DNA of 64,000 nucleotides from Mycobacterium sp. GA-2829 (GCF_001499965.1 NZ_LQIT01000010.1:1-64000); one strand, 5' to 3'. Positions 1 through 13,628 are shown, counted from the stretch's first letter. Numbers and translations are program-made. The notes: generated by a model not told the origin, from the letters alone.

Positions 1-478
1 CCGGGTGGGTGTGGGCGGGTTGGGTCTGGCCGGGGTGCCCGTGGCCGGGGGCCCGCTGGCGGGGGGGGGTCAGTCCGGGTGTGCCCAGACCGGGGGTGGT
101 CAGTCCCGGGGTGTCCAGACCGGGTGTGGTGAGGCCGGGGGAGGTCAGGCCGCGGGACGTGAGGCCGGGCGAGGTGAGACCCGGGGCGGTCAGGCCGGGG
201 GAGCCCAGGCCCGGTGAGGTCAGCGTCGACGTGGCCGGGCTGCCGGCCAGCGACGGCGGCAGGTTGATCCCGAAGGACGAAAGACCTTGCGACAGCGCCG
301 ACATCAGCTCGCTGGGCAGATCGGTGATCATCGCGGCCTGGACGAATTCACGGTGCTGAGGCGCATCGGTGGGCCCGGAGAGTTGGGTCACTGCCACTGC
401 TGCGACTGGACTTGCCACGGCCACGGCGGCGAACGCGCTCATGGCTGTCGAGGCCTTGCTGCGACGTCGGTTCGGCAC
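1..478 (-). CDS. erp: Exported repeated protein Erp (partial, C-terminus outside window)
   Basis: This is the N-terminal 159 codons of a secreted cell-envelope protein; the gene continues beyond the left edge. A GTG start (476-478 read on -) follows a GGAGGAGAC-like ribosome site. The N-terminus MPNRRR, then a hydrophobic alanine/valine segment (about residues 13-30), matches the signal region I recall for mycobacterial Erp (Rv3810, PirG). The stretch DLPSELMSALSQGLSSFGIN (about 51-70) is also an Erp hallmark. From residue 89 there are ten PGLTS-type pentapeptides (positions 65-214), followed by a Pro-rich segment. Erp is surface-exposed and, in pathogens, contributes to envelope integrity and virulence; its biochemical role is unknown. 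It is divergent from glf, as in M. tuberculosis. A run of nine G at 61-69 sits just after the repeats, so the frame downstream of it is less certain. Confidence 0.9.
   Translation of the reverse strand, partial: MPNRRRSKASTAMSAFAAVAVASPVAAVAVTQLSGPTDAPQHREFVQAAMITDLPSELMSALSQGLSSFGINLPPSLAGSPATSTLTSPGLGSPGLTAPGLTSPGLTSRGLTSPGLTTPGLDTPGLTTPGLGTPGLTPPRQRAPGHGHPGQTQPAHTHP
65..214 (-). repeat. PGLTS pentapeptide-coding repeat array in erp
   Basis: Ten consecutive 15-bp units on the - strand encode PGLGS, PGLTA, PGLTS, PGLTS, RGLTS, PGLTT, PGLDT, PGLTT, PGLGT and PGLTP. The repeat is degenerate at DNA level, mostly at third positions, so selection for the peptide pattern is more likely than a recent DNA duplication. 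Repeat number and sequence in Erp vary between mycobacterial species. Confidence 0.9.
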
Positions 479-3882
<3,404 letters not shown>

Positions 3883-3885
3883 ACC

Positions 3886-4422
3886 ATGGCTGACGAACCA
3901 CGCGGTGAGGACGCCGCGCTGGTCGCGGTGCAGGCCGCGCTCGCAGGCCGCCCCGGCGTGCTCACCGGTGCCCGCGCCCTCTCCCACTTCGGTGAACACA
4001 GCGCCGGCTGGCTGGCCGTCGCAGGCGCGGGCGCACTGCTGCAGCCCGAACGCCGTCGTGACTGGCTGGTCGCCGGTGCGGGCGCGTTCGCCGCGCACGC
4101 CGCCGCGGTGGTGATCAAGCGCGTGGTGCGCCGCGAGCGGCCGCACCACCCCGCGATCGCGGTCAACGTCGGAACGCCCAGCCGGTTGAGCTTCCCGTCC
4201 GCGCACGCCACCTCCACCACCGCGGCCGCGGTGCTGCTCGGCCGGCTGACGGGGCTGCCGCTGCCCGCACTGCTGATCCCGCCGATGGCGTTGTCACGGC
4301 TGGTACTGGGCGTGCACTATCCCAGTGACGTGATGACCGGTGTCGCGGTCGGTGCGGTGGTCGCCGAGACCGCCGCGCGGGTGGCAGGAACGAGCGCAGG
4401 GCAATGGAGCGGATCGAGATGA
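3886..4422 (+). CDS. PAP2-family phosphatase, probable decaprenylphosphoryl-5-phosphoribose phosphatase
   Basis: This 178-aa membrane protein corresponds to Rv3807c. The three PAP2 signature motifs are intact: KRVVRRERP (78-86), PSAH (104-107) and SRLVLGVHYPSD (137-148, with His144 and Asp148). Hydrophobic helices lie between and after them. From its place between glfT2 and ubiA, and from published proposals for the family, it is thought to dephosphorylate decaprenyl-phosphoryl-5-phosphoribose before DprE1/DprE2 epimerisation. That substrate assignment is inference. The gene lies 3 nt after glfT2 and 24 nt before ubiA, consistent with one operon. Confidence 0.88.
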   Translation: MADEPRGEDAALVAVQAALAGRPGVLTGARALSHFGEHSAGWLAVAGAGALLQPERRRDWLVAGAGAFAAHAAAVVIKRVVRRERPHHPAIAVNVGTPSRLSFPSAHATSTTAAAVLLGRLTGLPLPALLIPPMALSRLVLGVHYPSDVMTGVAVGAVVAETAARVAGTSAGQWSGSR

Positions 4423-4446
4423 GTTCTGGGCGTCATGGGTATCGGG

Positions 4447-5367
4447 ATGAGTGAGGAAGCGGCGCCGGTCACCGGCCCGCCGCGCAGTCTGCCCGCAGGC
4501 ATCATCAAGGCGATCCGGCCACGGCAGTGGGTGAAGAACCTACTGGTGCTCGCCGCACCGCTGGTCGCACTCGGCGACGACCGGTTCACCTACGACTACC
4601 GCGAAGTGCTGGTCAAGGTGTCGGTCGCGTTCGTCGCGTTCTGCCTGGCCGCCTCCACGGTGTACCTGGTCAACGACGCCCGTGACGTCGAAGCCGATCG
4701 TGCCCACCCCACCAAGCGGTTCCGGCCGATCGCGGCAGGCGTGGTCTCCCAACGGCTGGCCTACGGGCTGGCCGTCGTGCTGGGCGTGGCGTGCCTGCTG
4801 ATCTCCTGGCTGCTGACCCCGAACCTCGCGCTGGTGATGGCGGTCTACATCGCGATCCAGCTGGCGTACTGCTTCGGGCTCAAACACCAGGCGGTGCTCG
4901 ACATCTGCATCGTCTCGTCGGGCTTCCTGATCCGTGCGATCGCCGGTGGCGTGGCCGCCGACATCCCGCTGTCACAGTGGTTCCTGCTGGTGATGGCGTT
5001 CGGATCGCTGTTCATGGCGGCCGGTAAGCGCTACGCCGAACTGCAGCTCGCCGAGCGGACCGGCGCCAAGATCCGCAAGTCACTGGAGAGCTACACCACC
5101 ACCTACCTGCGGTTCGTGTGGACGATGTCGGCGACGGCGGTCGTGCTGTGCTACGGCCTGTGGGCGTTCGGGCGCGACGACGCGGGCGGCACGTCGTGGT
5201 TCGTCGTGTCGATGATCCCGTTCACGATCGCGATCCTGCGCTACGCGGTCGACGTCGACGGCGGTATGGCCGGTGAACCCGAGGAGATCGCGCTGCGCGA
5301 CCGGGTGCTGCAGTTCCTCGCCGTGGCGTGGATCGGGACTGTCGGTGCGGCAGTCATCTTCGGCTGA
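4447..5367 (+). CDS. ubiA: Decaprenyl-phosphate phosphoribosyltransferase (DPPR synthase, UbiA family)
   Basis: This integral membrane prenyltransferase (306 aa, Rv3806c family) transfers 5-phosphoribose from PRPP to decaprenyl phosphate, the first committed step to the arabinose donor DPA. The signature AIRPRQWVKNLLVLAAPL starts at about residue 22. The catalytic aspartate motif NDARDVEAD is at 76-84, and a second acidic/basic loop, AGKRYAELQLAERTGA, follows further on. Several hydrophobic helices separate them. I chose the ATG at 4447 (MSEE...), which fits the family start; the ATG at 4435 would add four residues. Substitutions in this family contribute to high-level ethambutol resistance in M. 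tuberculosis. Confidence 0.95.
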   Translation: MSEEAAPVTGPPRSLPAGIIKAIRPRQWVKNLLVLAAPLVALGDDRFTYDYREVLVKVSVAFVAFCLAASTVYLVNDARDVEADRAHPTKRFRPIAAGVVSQRLAYGLAVVLGVACLLISWLLTPNLALVMAVYIAIQLAYCFGLKHQAVLDICIVSSGFLIRAIAGGVAADIPLSQWFLLVMAFGSLFMAAGKRYAELQLAERTGAKIRKSLESYTTTYLRFVWTMSATAVVLCYGLWAFGRDDAGGTSWFVVSMIPFTIAILRYAVDVDGGMAGEPEEIALRDRVLQFLAVAWIGTVGAAVIFG

Positions 5368-7345
5368 CCTCCGCCCGCCCAGAGGTGCGGGCATCGCACG
5401 CCGGCTGATCCGTGGCCCCGAGTTCCCGTTCGACGTCACCACCCGCATCAGCCTGTGGGCCGGCGTCGTCGTGGTGGCGCTGCTGTTCGGCTGGGGCGCC
5501 TGGGAGCGCCGGTGGATCGCCGACGACGGGCTCATCGTGCTTCGCACCGTGCGCAACCTGCTGGCGGGCAACGGGCCGGTGTTCAACGCGGGGGAGCGGG
5601 TCGAGGCCAACACCTCCACGCTGTGGACCTACCTGATCACCGTCGGCGCCTGGATCGGCGGCTCGGTGCAGCTCGAGTACGTCGCGCTGGTGTTCGCGCT
5701 GGTGCTCAGCCTGGCGGGCGTCGCGCTGGCGATGCTCGGCACCGCCCGCCTCTACGCGCCCAGCCTGCAGGGCCGACGCGCCCTGCTGCTGCCCGCGGGT
5801 GTGCTGGTCTACATCGCGGTGCCCCCGGCCCGCGACTTCGCCACGTCCGGGTTGGAGAACGGGCTGGTCATCGCCTACCTCGGGCTGCTGTGGTGGATGC
5901 TGGTGTGCTGGTCGCAGGGTTTGCGCAACCCGTCGGGCGAGGGCCGCGACGCGATCGGCAGGGGATTCACCGCCGCGCTGGCGTTCGTCGCCGGGCTCAG
6001 CGTGCTGGTGCGTCCGGAACTCGCGCTGCTCGGCGTCGGGGTACTGCTGATGATGCTGATCGCGGCCCGGTCCTGGCGGCGCAGGTCGCTGATCGTCGTC
6101 GCGGGCGGCCTGCTGCCGGTGGCCTACCAGATCTTCCGGATGGGCTATTACGCGCTGATCGTGCCCGGCACCGCGGTGGCCAAGGACGCCTCCGGCGCCA
6201 AGTGGCCGCAGGGGTTGACCTACCTCACCAACTTCGTCGAGCCCTACCTGCTGTGGGTGCCCGCGGTGCTGCTGATCGTGACCGGCGTGCTGCTGGTGAG
6301 CACCCGCAGCAGGCCGTGGTGGATCCGGCACGAGCCGCCGCGCGGGTACGGCCGGTTGGCCCGGCTGGTGCAGAGCCCGCCGGTGGTGGTGCTGTTCATC
6401 GTGGGAAGCGGTGCGCTGCAAGCGATCTACTGGGTGCGCCAGGGTGGCGACTTCATGCACGGCCGGGTGCTGCTGACCCCGCTGTTCTGCATGCTGCTGC
6501 CGGTCTCGGTGATCCCGGTGGTGCTGCCCGACGGCAGCCGGTTCAGCCGTGAGACCGGCTACCTGCTGGCCGGGGCCACCAGCGTGCTGTGGCTGGGGGT
6601 CGCGGGCTGGTCGCTGTGGGCGGCCAACGCGCCGGGCATGGGTCCCGACGCCACCCGCGTCACCGACACCGGCATCGTCGACGAACGCCGCTTCTACGCG
6701 CAGGCGACCGGACACGCCCACCCGCTGACCGCCGCCGATTACCTGGACTATCCCCGCATGCGGGCCCTGATGACCGCGATCGACAACACCCCGGACGGGG
6801 CGCTGCTGCTGCCGTCGGGCAACTACGACATGTGGGACGTGGTGCCGGCCTACCCGCCGCCTCCCGACGCGGGCCCCGGCTACATCGGCCCACACACGGT
6901 GTTCTTCACCAACCTGGGCATGTCCTCGATGAACGTCGGCCTCGACGTGCGGGTGATCGACCAGATCGGGCTGGCCAACCCGCTGGCCGCGCACACCGAA
7001 CGTTTGCAGGACGGCCGCATCGGCCACGACAAGAACCTGTTCCCGGACTGGGCGGTCGCCGAGGGGCCGTTCTTCAAGATCCCGCCCTACCTGCCCACCT
7101 ACCTCGACCGCGACTGGGTGGCCCAGGCCGAGGCGGCACTGCGGTGCCCGGCCACCGATACGGTGCTCAACTCGATCCGGGCGCCGCTGACCCCGCGCCG
7201 GTTCCTGTCGAACGTGGTGCACGCCTACGAATTCACGAAATACCGGCTCGACCGGGTGCCGCGGTACGAGCTGGCACGCTGCGGTCTGCCGGTGCCCGAA
7301 CCGTTCGAACCGCCGTACACCGGGATGCCCGCGGCGGGACCGTAA
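5345..7345 (+). CDS. aftB: Terminal beta-(1->2) arabinofuranosyltransferase AftB
   Basis: AftB (GT89, Rv3805c) adds the terminal beta-1,2-linked arabinofuranose residues of arabinogalactan and lipoarabinomannan, using DPA on the outer side of the membrane. The protein has an N-terminal multi-spanning membrane region and a C-terminal soluble part. The catalytic loop WIADDGLIVLRTVRNLL is close to the N-terminus (Asp60/Asp61 with this start). The only reasonable in-frame initiator I see is GTG at 5345, which overlaps ubiA by 23 nt and gives 666 aa, longer at the N-terminus than the 627 aa of M. tuberculosis. Initiation further inside cannot be excluded. It is the last gene of the glf-glfT2-PAP2-ubiA-aftB set. 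Confidence 0.92.
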   Translation: MRQSSSADLRPPRGAGIARRLIRGPEFPFDVTTRISLWAGVVVVALLFGWGAWERRWIADDGLIVLRTVRNLLAGNGPVFNAGERVEANTSTLWTYLITVGAWIGGSVQLEYVALVFALVLSLAGVALAMLGTARLYAPSLQGRRALLLPAGVLVYIAVPPARDFATSGLENGLVIAYLGLLWWMLVCWSQGLRNPSGEGRDAIGRGFTAALAFVAGLSVLVRPELALLGVGVLLMMLIAARSWRRRSLIVVAGGLLPVAYQIFRMGYYALIVPGTAVAKDASGAKWPQGLTYLTNFVEPYLLWVPAVLLIVTGVLLVSTRSRPWWIRHEPPRGYGRLARLVQSPPVVVLFIVGSGALQAIYWVRQGGDFMHGRVLLTPLFCMLLPVSVIPVVLPDGSRFSRETGYLLAGATSVLWLGVAGWSLWAANAPGMGPDATRVTDTGIVDERRFYAQATGHAHPLTAADYLDYPRMRALMTAIDNTPDGALLLPSGNYDMWDVVPAYPPPPDAGPGYIGPHTVFFTNLGMSSMNVGLDVRVIDQIGLANPLAAHTERLQDGRIGHDKNLFPDWAVAEGPFFKIPPYLPTYLDRDWVAQAEAALRCPATDTVLNSIRAPLTPRRFLSNVVHAYEFTKYRLDRVPRYELARCGLPVPEPFEPPYTGMPAAGP

Positions 7346-7741
7346 CCGATACATGACGTGCGGGCCGCCGATTTGGCCCCCGGGTGCCCGGTCTGTTTGG
7401 GTAACGCCGGGGGCAGGTCGATCGATATCCCGGTCAGGTGTCTCACGACACCCCATCCAATGCTGCCCCGAAAACGATCGAAGGACCGCAGATGCGTAGC
7501 ACGTCGCGTGTGGATCCCGCAGCGCAACGGTGCGCGGACGGGCCGCAGGCGATCCGTCGGACCCGGGTGACGAATTCCACCCGACCCCGCTGTGGCGATT
7601 TCGCCACCCAGAGAACCCACCTCGGCGATCACCCCCGCGCCGAGGCGCTGAAGTGCGCGGATGCGGACTTCACGACCCACCGCGAACGCCGCATCCCGCC
7701 GGGCTGCGCCGGTCGTGGCGAAACACGCTGGAGAGAACGAT

Positions 7742-7750
7742 CACACGATC

Positions 7751-7755
<5 letters not shown>
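7742..7755. promoter_or_regulatory. Perfect 14-bp palindrome upstream of fbpA
   Basis: CACACGATCGTGTG is a perfect dyad 77 bp upstream of the chosen fbpA start and directly adjoins a TTGACT element (7757-7762). A dimeric regulator binding site is a reasonable reading; the palindrome alone does not prove it. Confidence 0.4.
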
Positions 7756-8873
<1,118 letters not shown>

Positions 8874-8890
8874 CACACTGATCGACGGTT

Positions 8891-8924
8891 CGACGGCGGC
8901 GTTCCCTTCGGGGCGCCGCCGTCG
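8891..8924 (+). terminator. Hairpin between fbpA and fbpD
   Basis: Perfect 11-bp arms CGACGGCGGCG (8891-8901) and CGCCGCCGTCG (8914-8924) enclose a 12-nt loop, 15 nt after the fbpA stop. There is only a short T stretch downstream (CCGTTT). It could end or attenuate the fbpA transcript, or stabilise its 3' end. Confidence 0.55.
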
Positions 8925-8960
8925 CCGTTTCGGAACACTTCAGGACCGGGGCCGGCAGTG

Positions 8961-8974
8961 GTGTGGTTCACTAC
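8961..8974 (+). promoter_or_regulatory. Shared upstream motif, fbpD copy
   Basis: GTGTGGTTCACTAC lies 44 nt before the fbpD ATG and differs at one position from the element at 7751-7764 upstream of fbpA. No clear -10 box follows at standard spacing, so its role is uncertain. Confidence 0.35.
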
Positions 8975-9018
8975 CTGCGGCGGGGTGTGGATCAACGGGA
9001 CGTGAGGTGTGTGCTGTG

Positions 9019-9915
9019 ATGATGCGTGGGGTGTGGCGAGCGGTGCTGAGTCTGGCGGTGGCCGCGGGCCTGTGGTCGGCCGTCGACACGGTGTCTCCGG
9101 CCGCGGCCCGGGCCGACGCCGTCGAATACCTGATGGTGCCGTCCGCGGCGATGGGCCGCGCCATCCCGGTCGCGTTCCAGGCCGGCGGACCGCATGCGGT
9201 GTACCTGCTCGACGCGTTCAACGCCGCCCCCGAGGTCAGCAACTGGGTGACCGCGGGCAACGCGATGAACACCCTTGCGGGTAAGGGTGTCTCGGTCGCC
9301 GCCCCCGCCGGTGGCGCGTGGAGCCTGTACACCAACTGGGAGGCCGACGGCAGTAAGCAGTGGGAGACGTTCCTTTCGGCGGAGCTGCCGGACTGGCTGG
9401 CCGCCAACAAGGGCCTGGCGCCCGGCGGGCACGGCGTCGTGGGCGCCGCGCAGGGTGGCACGGCCGCGTTGACGCTGGCCGCGTTCCATCCCGACCGCTT
9501 CCGCTACGCCGGCTCGATGTCGGGCTTCCTGACGCCGTCGGCGACCGCGATGAACGGCGCCATCACCGCGGGTCTGGCGCGCTTCGGCGGTGCCGACACC
9601 CGCAACATGTGGGGCCTGCCACAGCTGGGCCGGTGGAAGTGGCACGACCCCGACGTCCACATCCAGCTGCTGGCCAACAACAACACCCGGCTGTGGCTGT
9701 ACAGCCCCACCACGCTGACGTGTGTGGACCCGCCCGCGATGATCGGCTACTGCGATCAGGCCCAGGGCAGCAACCGCGCGTTCTACCAGCACTATCGCGC
9801 TGTCGGCGGCGGTAACGGGCACTTCGACTTCCCGTCCGGCGGTGAACACGGCTGGGGCAGCTGGGGTCCGCAGCTGGGCGCGCTCTCCGGAGACTTGGCC
9901 GCCGCGATCGCCTGA
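9019..9915 (+). CDS. fbpD: MPT51/FbpD, antigen 85-like secreted protein without catalytic serine
   Basis: The 298-aa product has a signal peptide (about 1-33) and a mature start [20 protein letters not shown] that parallels antigen 85. Length and synteny match MPT51 (Rv3803c, 299 aa). Where mycolyltransferases have the nucleophile elbow GLSMAxS, this protein reads GAAQGGT. It therefore lacks the nucleophile and should not be a mycolyltransferase; MPT51 homologues are reported to bind matrix proteins or carbohydrate. The HGWGSWG motif near the C-terminus is retained. The start is one of GTG 9016, ATG 9019 or ATG 9022; GAGG at 9004-9007 fits these. Confidence 0.92.
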   Translation: MMRGVWRAVLSLAVAAGLWSAVDTVSPAAARADAVEYLMVPSAAMGRAIPVAFQAGGPHAVYLLDAFNAAPEVSNWVTAGNAMNTLAGKGVSVAAPAGGAWSLYTNWEADGSKQWETFLSAELPDWLAANKGLAPGGHGVVGAAQGGTAALTLAAFHPDRFRYAGSMSGFLTPSATAMNGAITAGLARFGGADTRNMWGLPQLGRWKWHDPDVHIQLLANNNTRLWLYSPTTLTCVDPPAMIGYCDQAQGSNRAFYQHYRAVGGGNGHFDFPSGGEHGWGSWGPQLGALSGDLAAAIA

Positions 9916-9970
9916 CGCGGTCGATCCTGCGCCGCCGGATGCGTTCCGGATAGCCGGTACCGTGGGCAAC

Positions 9971-10456
9971 GTGCAGCATCGACGCCGGATCCTCCCGACG
10001 CTGTTCATGCTGTCCGTGGTGCCGTTGGCCGCGCTGCTCGCCGCGTGCAGCCTGACCAACGGCCTCCTGAACCGCGATGTCACCTCGACCGCCGCACCTC
10101 CGCCCGCCGCGCTCCCGGACCGGCCCGCCGACCGTGGCTCGGATCTGCCCACCCCGCCCGACGGCGCCGCCCAGCCCGGTGCGCTGACCGTCACCAGCCA
10201 GCAGCGGCTCTACCTGAACGCGTTGGATGCCGCCGGGGTCCGCAAGACCAGCGATCTGCGCGCCCTGTCGATCGGCTCGGCGGTCTGCCAGGCGCGGGCG
10301 GCCCAGCAGAGTGAGCAGGCGGTGTGGGAGTTCATCGTTCCGCTGGTGCGCAGCGACGTGCGCGCCACCCGTCCCGGCTCCATGCGGACCTCGGTGAGTG
10401 AGGTCAACGCCGCGACAGCCGACTACATTCGCATCGCAACCGACCGTCTCTGCTAA
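9971..10456 (+). CDS. Lipoprotein with DUF732-like domain
   Basis: This is a small secreted lipoprotein of unknown function (161 aa from GTG 9971; GTG 9962 is also possible). A basic start QHRRR is followed by a hydrophobic stretch and the lipobox LLAAC (acylated Cys at 26). A Pro/Ala-rich linker (about 35-75) precedes a C-terminal domain of about 85 residues. Two cysteines there, in GSAVCQ and at the very C-terminus (DRLC), follow the pattern of the DUF732 family common in mycobacterial exported proteins. It lies 55 nt after fbpD and 33 nt before the Rv3802c homologue, so it may be co-expressed with these envelope genes. Confidence 0.7.
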   Translation: MQHRRRILPTLFMLSVVPLAALLAACSLTNGLLNRDVTSTAAPPPAALPDRPADRGSDLPTPPDGAAQPGALTVTSQQRLYLNALDAAGVRKTSDLRALSIGSAVCQARAAQQSEQAVWEFIVPLVRSDVRATRPGSMRTSVSEVNAATADYIRIATDRLC

Positions 10457-10489
10457 CGCAGACCCGTGTCCGCAAGGAGCCGATTCACC

Positions 10490-11497
10490 ATGCCGAAATC
10501 CAACCGACGCAAACGTCACCGCATCCTCGCCCTGGCCGCCGCCGGGGCGATGACCCTGGTGGTGGTGTTGGTGGTGGCCATCGTCGTCGTGGTGATGCGC
10601 AGGCCCGACACCCCCGACACGGCGATGCCGCCCACCGCGGTGCCGCCGACGAGCGCACCGTCGACCGGTAAGCCGCGACCGGAGTTCCAGGACGCCAGCT
10701 GCCCCGACGTGCAGCTGCTGTCGATCCCGGGGACCTGGGAGTCCTCACCGCAGCTGGATCCGTTCAACCCGACCCAGTTCCCGATCGCGTTGCTGCTCAA
10801 CGTGACCAATCCCCTGCGCGCGGAGTTCGGCAACGACCGGCTCGAGGTGTACACGGTTCCCTACACCGCCCAGTTCCACAATCCGTTCTCCGCGGACAAG
10901 CAGATGTCCTACAACGACAGCCGCGCCGAGGGCACCCAGGCCGCGGTGCGGGCGCTGACGGACATGAACAACCGCTGCCCCCTGACCAGCTACGTGATCG
11001 TCGGCTTCTCCCAGGGCGCGGTGATCGCCGGGGACATCGCCAGCGACATCGGCAACGGCCGCGGCCCGATCGACCAGGACCTCGTGCTCGGGGTGACCGC
11101 GATCGCCGACGGCCGCCGCCAGACCGGGGTCGGACAGGACGTGGGTCCGAACCCGCCCGGGGTGGGTGCCGAGATCACGCTGGCCGAGGTGCCGACGCTG
11201 AGCGCGCTGGGGTTGGCCATGACCGGGCCGCGGCCGGGCGGTTTCGGTGAACTCAACGACCGCACCTTCGAGATCTGCGCACCCGGCGACCTGATCTGCG
11301 CGGCGCCCGAATCGGCGTTTTCGATCGTGAACCTGCCGCGTACGTTGGAGACATTGGCCGGCGGTGCCGGACAACCGGTGCATGCGATGTACGCCACGCC
11401 GCAGTTCTGGCAGGTCGACGGCCAGCCCGCCACGGCGTGGACGCTGAACTGGGCGCGCGGTCTGATCGAGAACGCGCCGCAACCAAAACATGGTTGA
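10490..11497 (+). CDS. Cutinase-like lipolytic enzyme, Rv3802c family
   Basis: This 335-aa membrane-anchored serine hydrolase has an N-terminal signal anchor (about residues 12-36) and a Thr/Pro-rich linker. The cutinase-type alpha/beta-hydrolase domain carries the nucleophile in [12 protein letters not shown] (Ser174). Conserved cysteines sit in DASCPD, NNRCPLT and [12 protein letters not shown], the last being a cutinase hallmark next to the catalytic Asp. The family member Rv3802c has phospholipase A and thioesterase activity and is essential; a role in envelope lipid or mycolate metabolism is inferred from its fixed place beside fadD32-pks13-accD4. The ATG at 10490 is preceded by AAGGAG at 10474-10479. 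Confidence 0.9.
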   Translation: MPKSNRRKRHRILALAAAGAMTLVVVLVVAIVVVVMRRPDTPDTAMPPTAVPPTSAPSTGKPRPEFQDASCPDVQLLSIPGTWESSPQLDPFNPTQFPIALLLNVTNPLRAEFGNDRLEVYTVPYTAQFHNPFSADKQMSYNDSRAEGTQAAVRALTDMNNRCPLTSYVIVGFSQGAVIAGDIASDIGNGRGPIDQDLVLGVTAIADGRRQTGVGQDVGPNPPGVGAEITLAEVPTLSALGLAMTGPRPGGFGELNDRTFEICAPGDLICAAPESAFSIVNLPRTLETLAGGAGQPVHAMYATPQFWQVDGQPATAWTLNWARGLIENAPQPKHG

Positions 11498-11514
11498 CAT
11501 GTGACCAAGTTGAT

Positions 11515-11543
11515 TTGGCGAGTGCCCACCCGCCGCTTAACAT
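11515..11543 (+). promoter_or_regulatory. Candidate SigA-type promoter for fadD32-pks13-accD4
   Basis: A -35-like TTGGCG (11515-11520) is separated by exactly 17 nt from a -10-like TAACAT (11538-11543). It lies in the 241-bp gap between the Rv3802c homologue and fadD32, which is AT-richer than its surroundings. This would give a leader of nearly 190 nt. A second TTGACA at 11494-11499 overlaps the upstream stop codon but has no -10 partner. Confidence 0.5.
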
Positions 11544-11738
11544 GCTTGATATTAAGAGAAAACTAAGGCTGCGAGCGATGGCTGACGCGGGTGCGGCGGG
11601 TGCGGCGGGTGCGTCGATGCCGGCACCCACCTCTGCCCGAGTAGCATTTTGAGGTTCGGGTCCGCGCCGTCCGCCGGTGACCGCAGCGACCGTGAAAGAG
11701 CCGTGCAGCCAGCCGCGGTTTGACAGGAGAGTGTGCAC

Positions 11739-13628
11739 ATGCCGTTCCACAACCCGTTCATCAAGGACGGACTGATCAAGTTCCCCGACAACGGGAACCT
11801 GGTGCGTCACGTCGAGCGATGGGCGAAGGTGCGTGGGGACAAGCTCGCCTACCGCTTCCTCGATTTCTCGACCGAGCGGGACGGCATCGCGCGGGATCTG
11901 AACTGGAACGACTTCGGCGCCCGCAACCGCGCCGTCGGCGCGCGGTTGCAGCAGGTCACCCAGCCCGGCGACCGCGTCGCGATCCTCTGCCCGCAGAACC
12001 TCGACTACCTCGTGGCGTTCTTCGGCACGCTGTACTCCGGGCGGATCGCGGTCCCGCTGTTCGACCCGAACGAACCGGGTCACGTCGGCCGCCTGCACGC
12101 GGTGCTCGACGACTGTCACCCGTCGGCCATCCTGACCACCACCGCCGCCGCCGAGGGCGTGCGCAAGTTCTTCCGGACCCGGCCGGCCAACCAGCGTCCC
12201 CGCGTCATCGCGGTCGACGCGGTGCCCAACGAGGTCGGGGCCACGTGGGAACCCGTCGAGGTCGACCAGACGACCATCGCCTACCTGCAGTACACCTCCG
12301 GTTCCACCCGCATCCCGACCGGCGTCCAGATCACGCACCTGAACCTGGCCACCAACGTCGTCCAGGTCATCGAGGCGCTCGAGGGCGAGGAGGGTGACCG
12401 CGGTGTGTCGTGGCTGCCGTTCTTCCACGACATGGGGCTGATCACCGTGCTGCTCTCCCCGATGCTCGGCCACTACATCACCTTCATGACGCCCGCCGCG
12501 TTCGTCCGCCGCCCCGGCCGCTGGATCCGCGAGATGGCGCGCAAGGAGGGCGACACCGGCGGTGTCATCTCGGTGGCCCCGAACTTCGCGTTCGACCACG
12601 CCGCCGCCCGCGGGGTGCCCAAAGACGGCGAACCGCCCATGGACCTGTCGAACATCAAGTGCATCCTCAACGGCAGTGAGCCGATCTCGGCGGCCACCGT
12701 GCGCCGGTTCAACGAGGCGTTCGGCCCGTTCGGGTTCCAGCCCAAGGCGATCAAGCCGTCCTACGGTCTGGCGGAGGCGACGCTGTTCGTGTCCACCACA
12801 CCGATCAGCGCCGAGCCGCGGATCACCTACGTCGACCGCGACGCGCTCAACGACCACCGCTTCGTCGAGGTGGCCGAGGATTCGCCGAAGGCTGTCGCGC
12901 AGGCGGGTGCGGGCAAGATCGGCGTCGCCGAGTGGGCCGTGATCGTCGACCACGAGACCGCCACCGAGCTGCCCGACGGGCAGATCGGCGAGATCTGGAT
13001 CAGCGGCCAGAACATGGGCACCGGCTACTGGGGTAAGCCCGAGGAGACGATCGCGACTTTCCACAACATCCTCAAGTCGCGCACCGAACCCAGCCACGCC
13101 CAGGGTGCGCCCGACGACGCGACCTGGGTGCGCACCGGTGACCTCGGCGCCTACCACGAGGGTGAGCTCTACATCACCGGCCGCGTCAAGGATCTGGTGA
13201 TCATCGACGGCCGCAACCACTATCCGCAGGACCTCGAGTACTCGGCGCAGGAGGCCACCAAGGCCCTGCGCACCGGGTTCGTCGCCGCGTTCTCGGTGCC
13301 GGCCAACCAGTTGCCCGACGAGGTCTTCGAGAACGCCCACGCCGGTCTCAAGCGCAACGCCGACGACACCTCCGAACAGCTCGTCATCGTCGGTGAGCGG
13401 GCGCCGGGTGCGCACAAGCTCGACATGGGGCCGATCGCCGACGACATCCGCGCCGCGATCGCCGTGCGTCACGGCGTCACCGTGCGCGACGTGCTGCTGA
13501 CCCCGGCCGGTGCGATCCCGCGCACCTCGAGCGGCAAGATCGGGCGTCGCGCCTGCCGCTCGGCCTACCTCGACGGCAGCCTCCGCAGCGGGAAGATCGC
13601 CAACGCCTTCCCCGACGAGACCGACTGA
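11739..13628 (+). CDS. fadD32: Long-chain fatty acyl-AMP ligase FadD32
   Basis: FadD32 activates the C50-60 meromycolic acid as acyl-adenylate and loads it onto the N-terminal ACP of Pks13. The 629-aa product opens with [13 protein letters not shown], the family start. The AMP-binding loop [11 protein letters not shown] lies at 185-195, followed by [10 protein letters not shown] and the substrate-site motif [12 protein letters not shown]. The C-terminal [11 protein letters not shown] motif carries the adenylation lysine at about 600. VRTGDLG and the insertion typical of FAAL enzymes are present. I chose ATG 11739 because AGGAGA at 11725-11730 has an 8-nt spacing; GTG 11733 is too close. It is the first gene of the mycolate condensation operon. 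Confidence 0.97.
   Translation: MPFHNPFIKDGLIKFPDNGNLVRHVERWAKVRGDKLAYRFLDFSTERDGIARDLNWNDFGARNRAVGARLQQVTQPGDRVAILCPQNLDYLVAFFGTLYSGRIAVPLFDPNEPGHVGRLHAVLDDCHPSAILTTTAAAEGVRKFFRTRPANQRPRVIAVDAVPNEVGATWEPVEVDQTTIAYLQYTSGSTRIPTGVQITHLNLATNVVQVIEALEGEEGDRGVSWLPFFHDMGLITVLLSPMLGHYITFMTPAAFVRRPGRWIREMARKEGDTGGVISVAPNFAFDHAAARGVPKDGEPPMDLSNIKCILNGSEPISAATVRRFNEAFGPFGFQPKAIKPSYGLAEATLFVSTTPISAEPRITYVDRDALNDHRFVEVAEDSPKAVAQAGAGKIGVAEWAVIVDHETATELPDGQIGEIWISGQNMGTGYWGKPEETIATFHNILKSRTEPSHAQGAPDDATWVRTGDLGAYHEGELYITGRVKDLVIIDGRNHYPQDLEYSAQEATKALRTGFVAAFSVPANQLPDEVFENAHAGLKRNADDTSEQLVIVGERAPGAHKLDMGPIADDIRAAIAVRHGVTVRDVLLTPAGAIPRTSSGKIGRRACRSAYLDGSLRSGKIANAFPDETD

Noticed and set aside
4435-4446. Earlier ATG for ubiA adding MGIG
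   Set aside because: Known homologues begin MSE(D/E), matching ATG 4447; the extra residues have no support.
11541-11652. Small open frame before fadD32 (36 codons, ATG at the -10 region)
   Set aside because: It overlaps the likely promoter, has no ribosome site and its Ala/Gly run comes from a short GCGGGTGCG repeat. I treat it as leader sequence.
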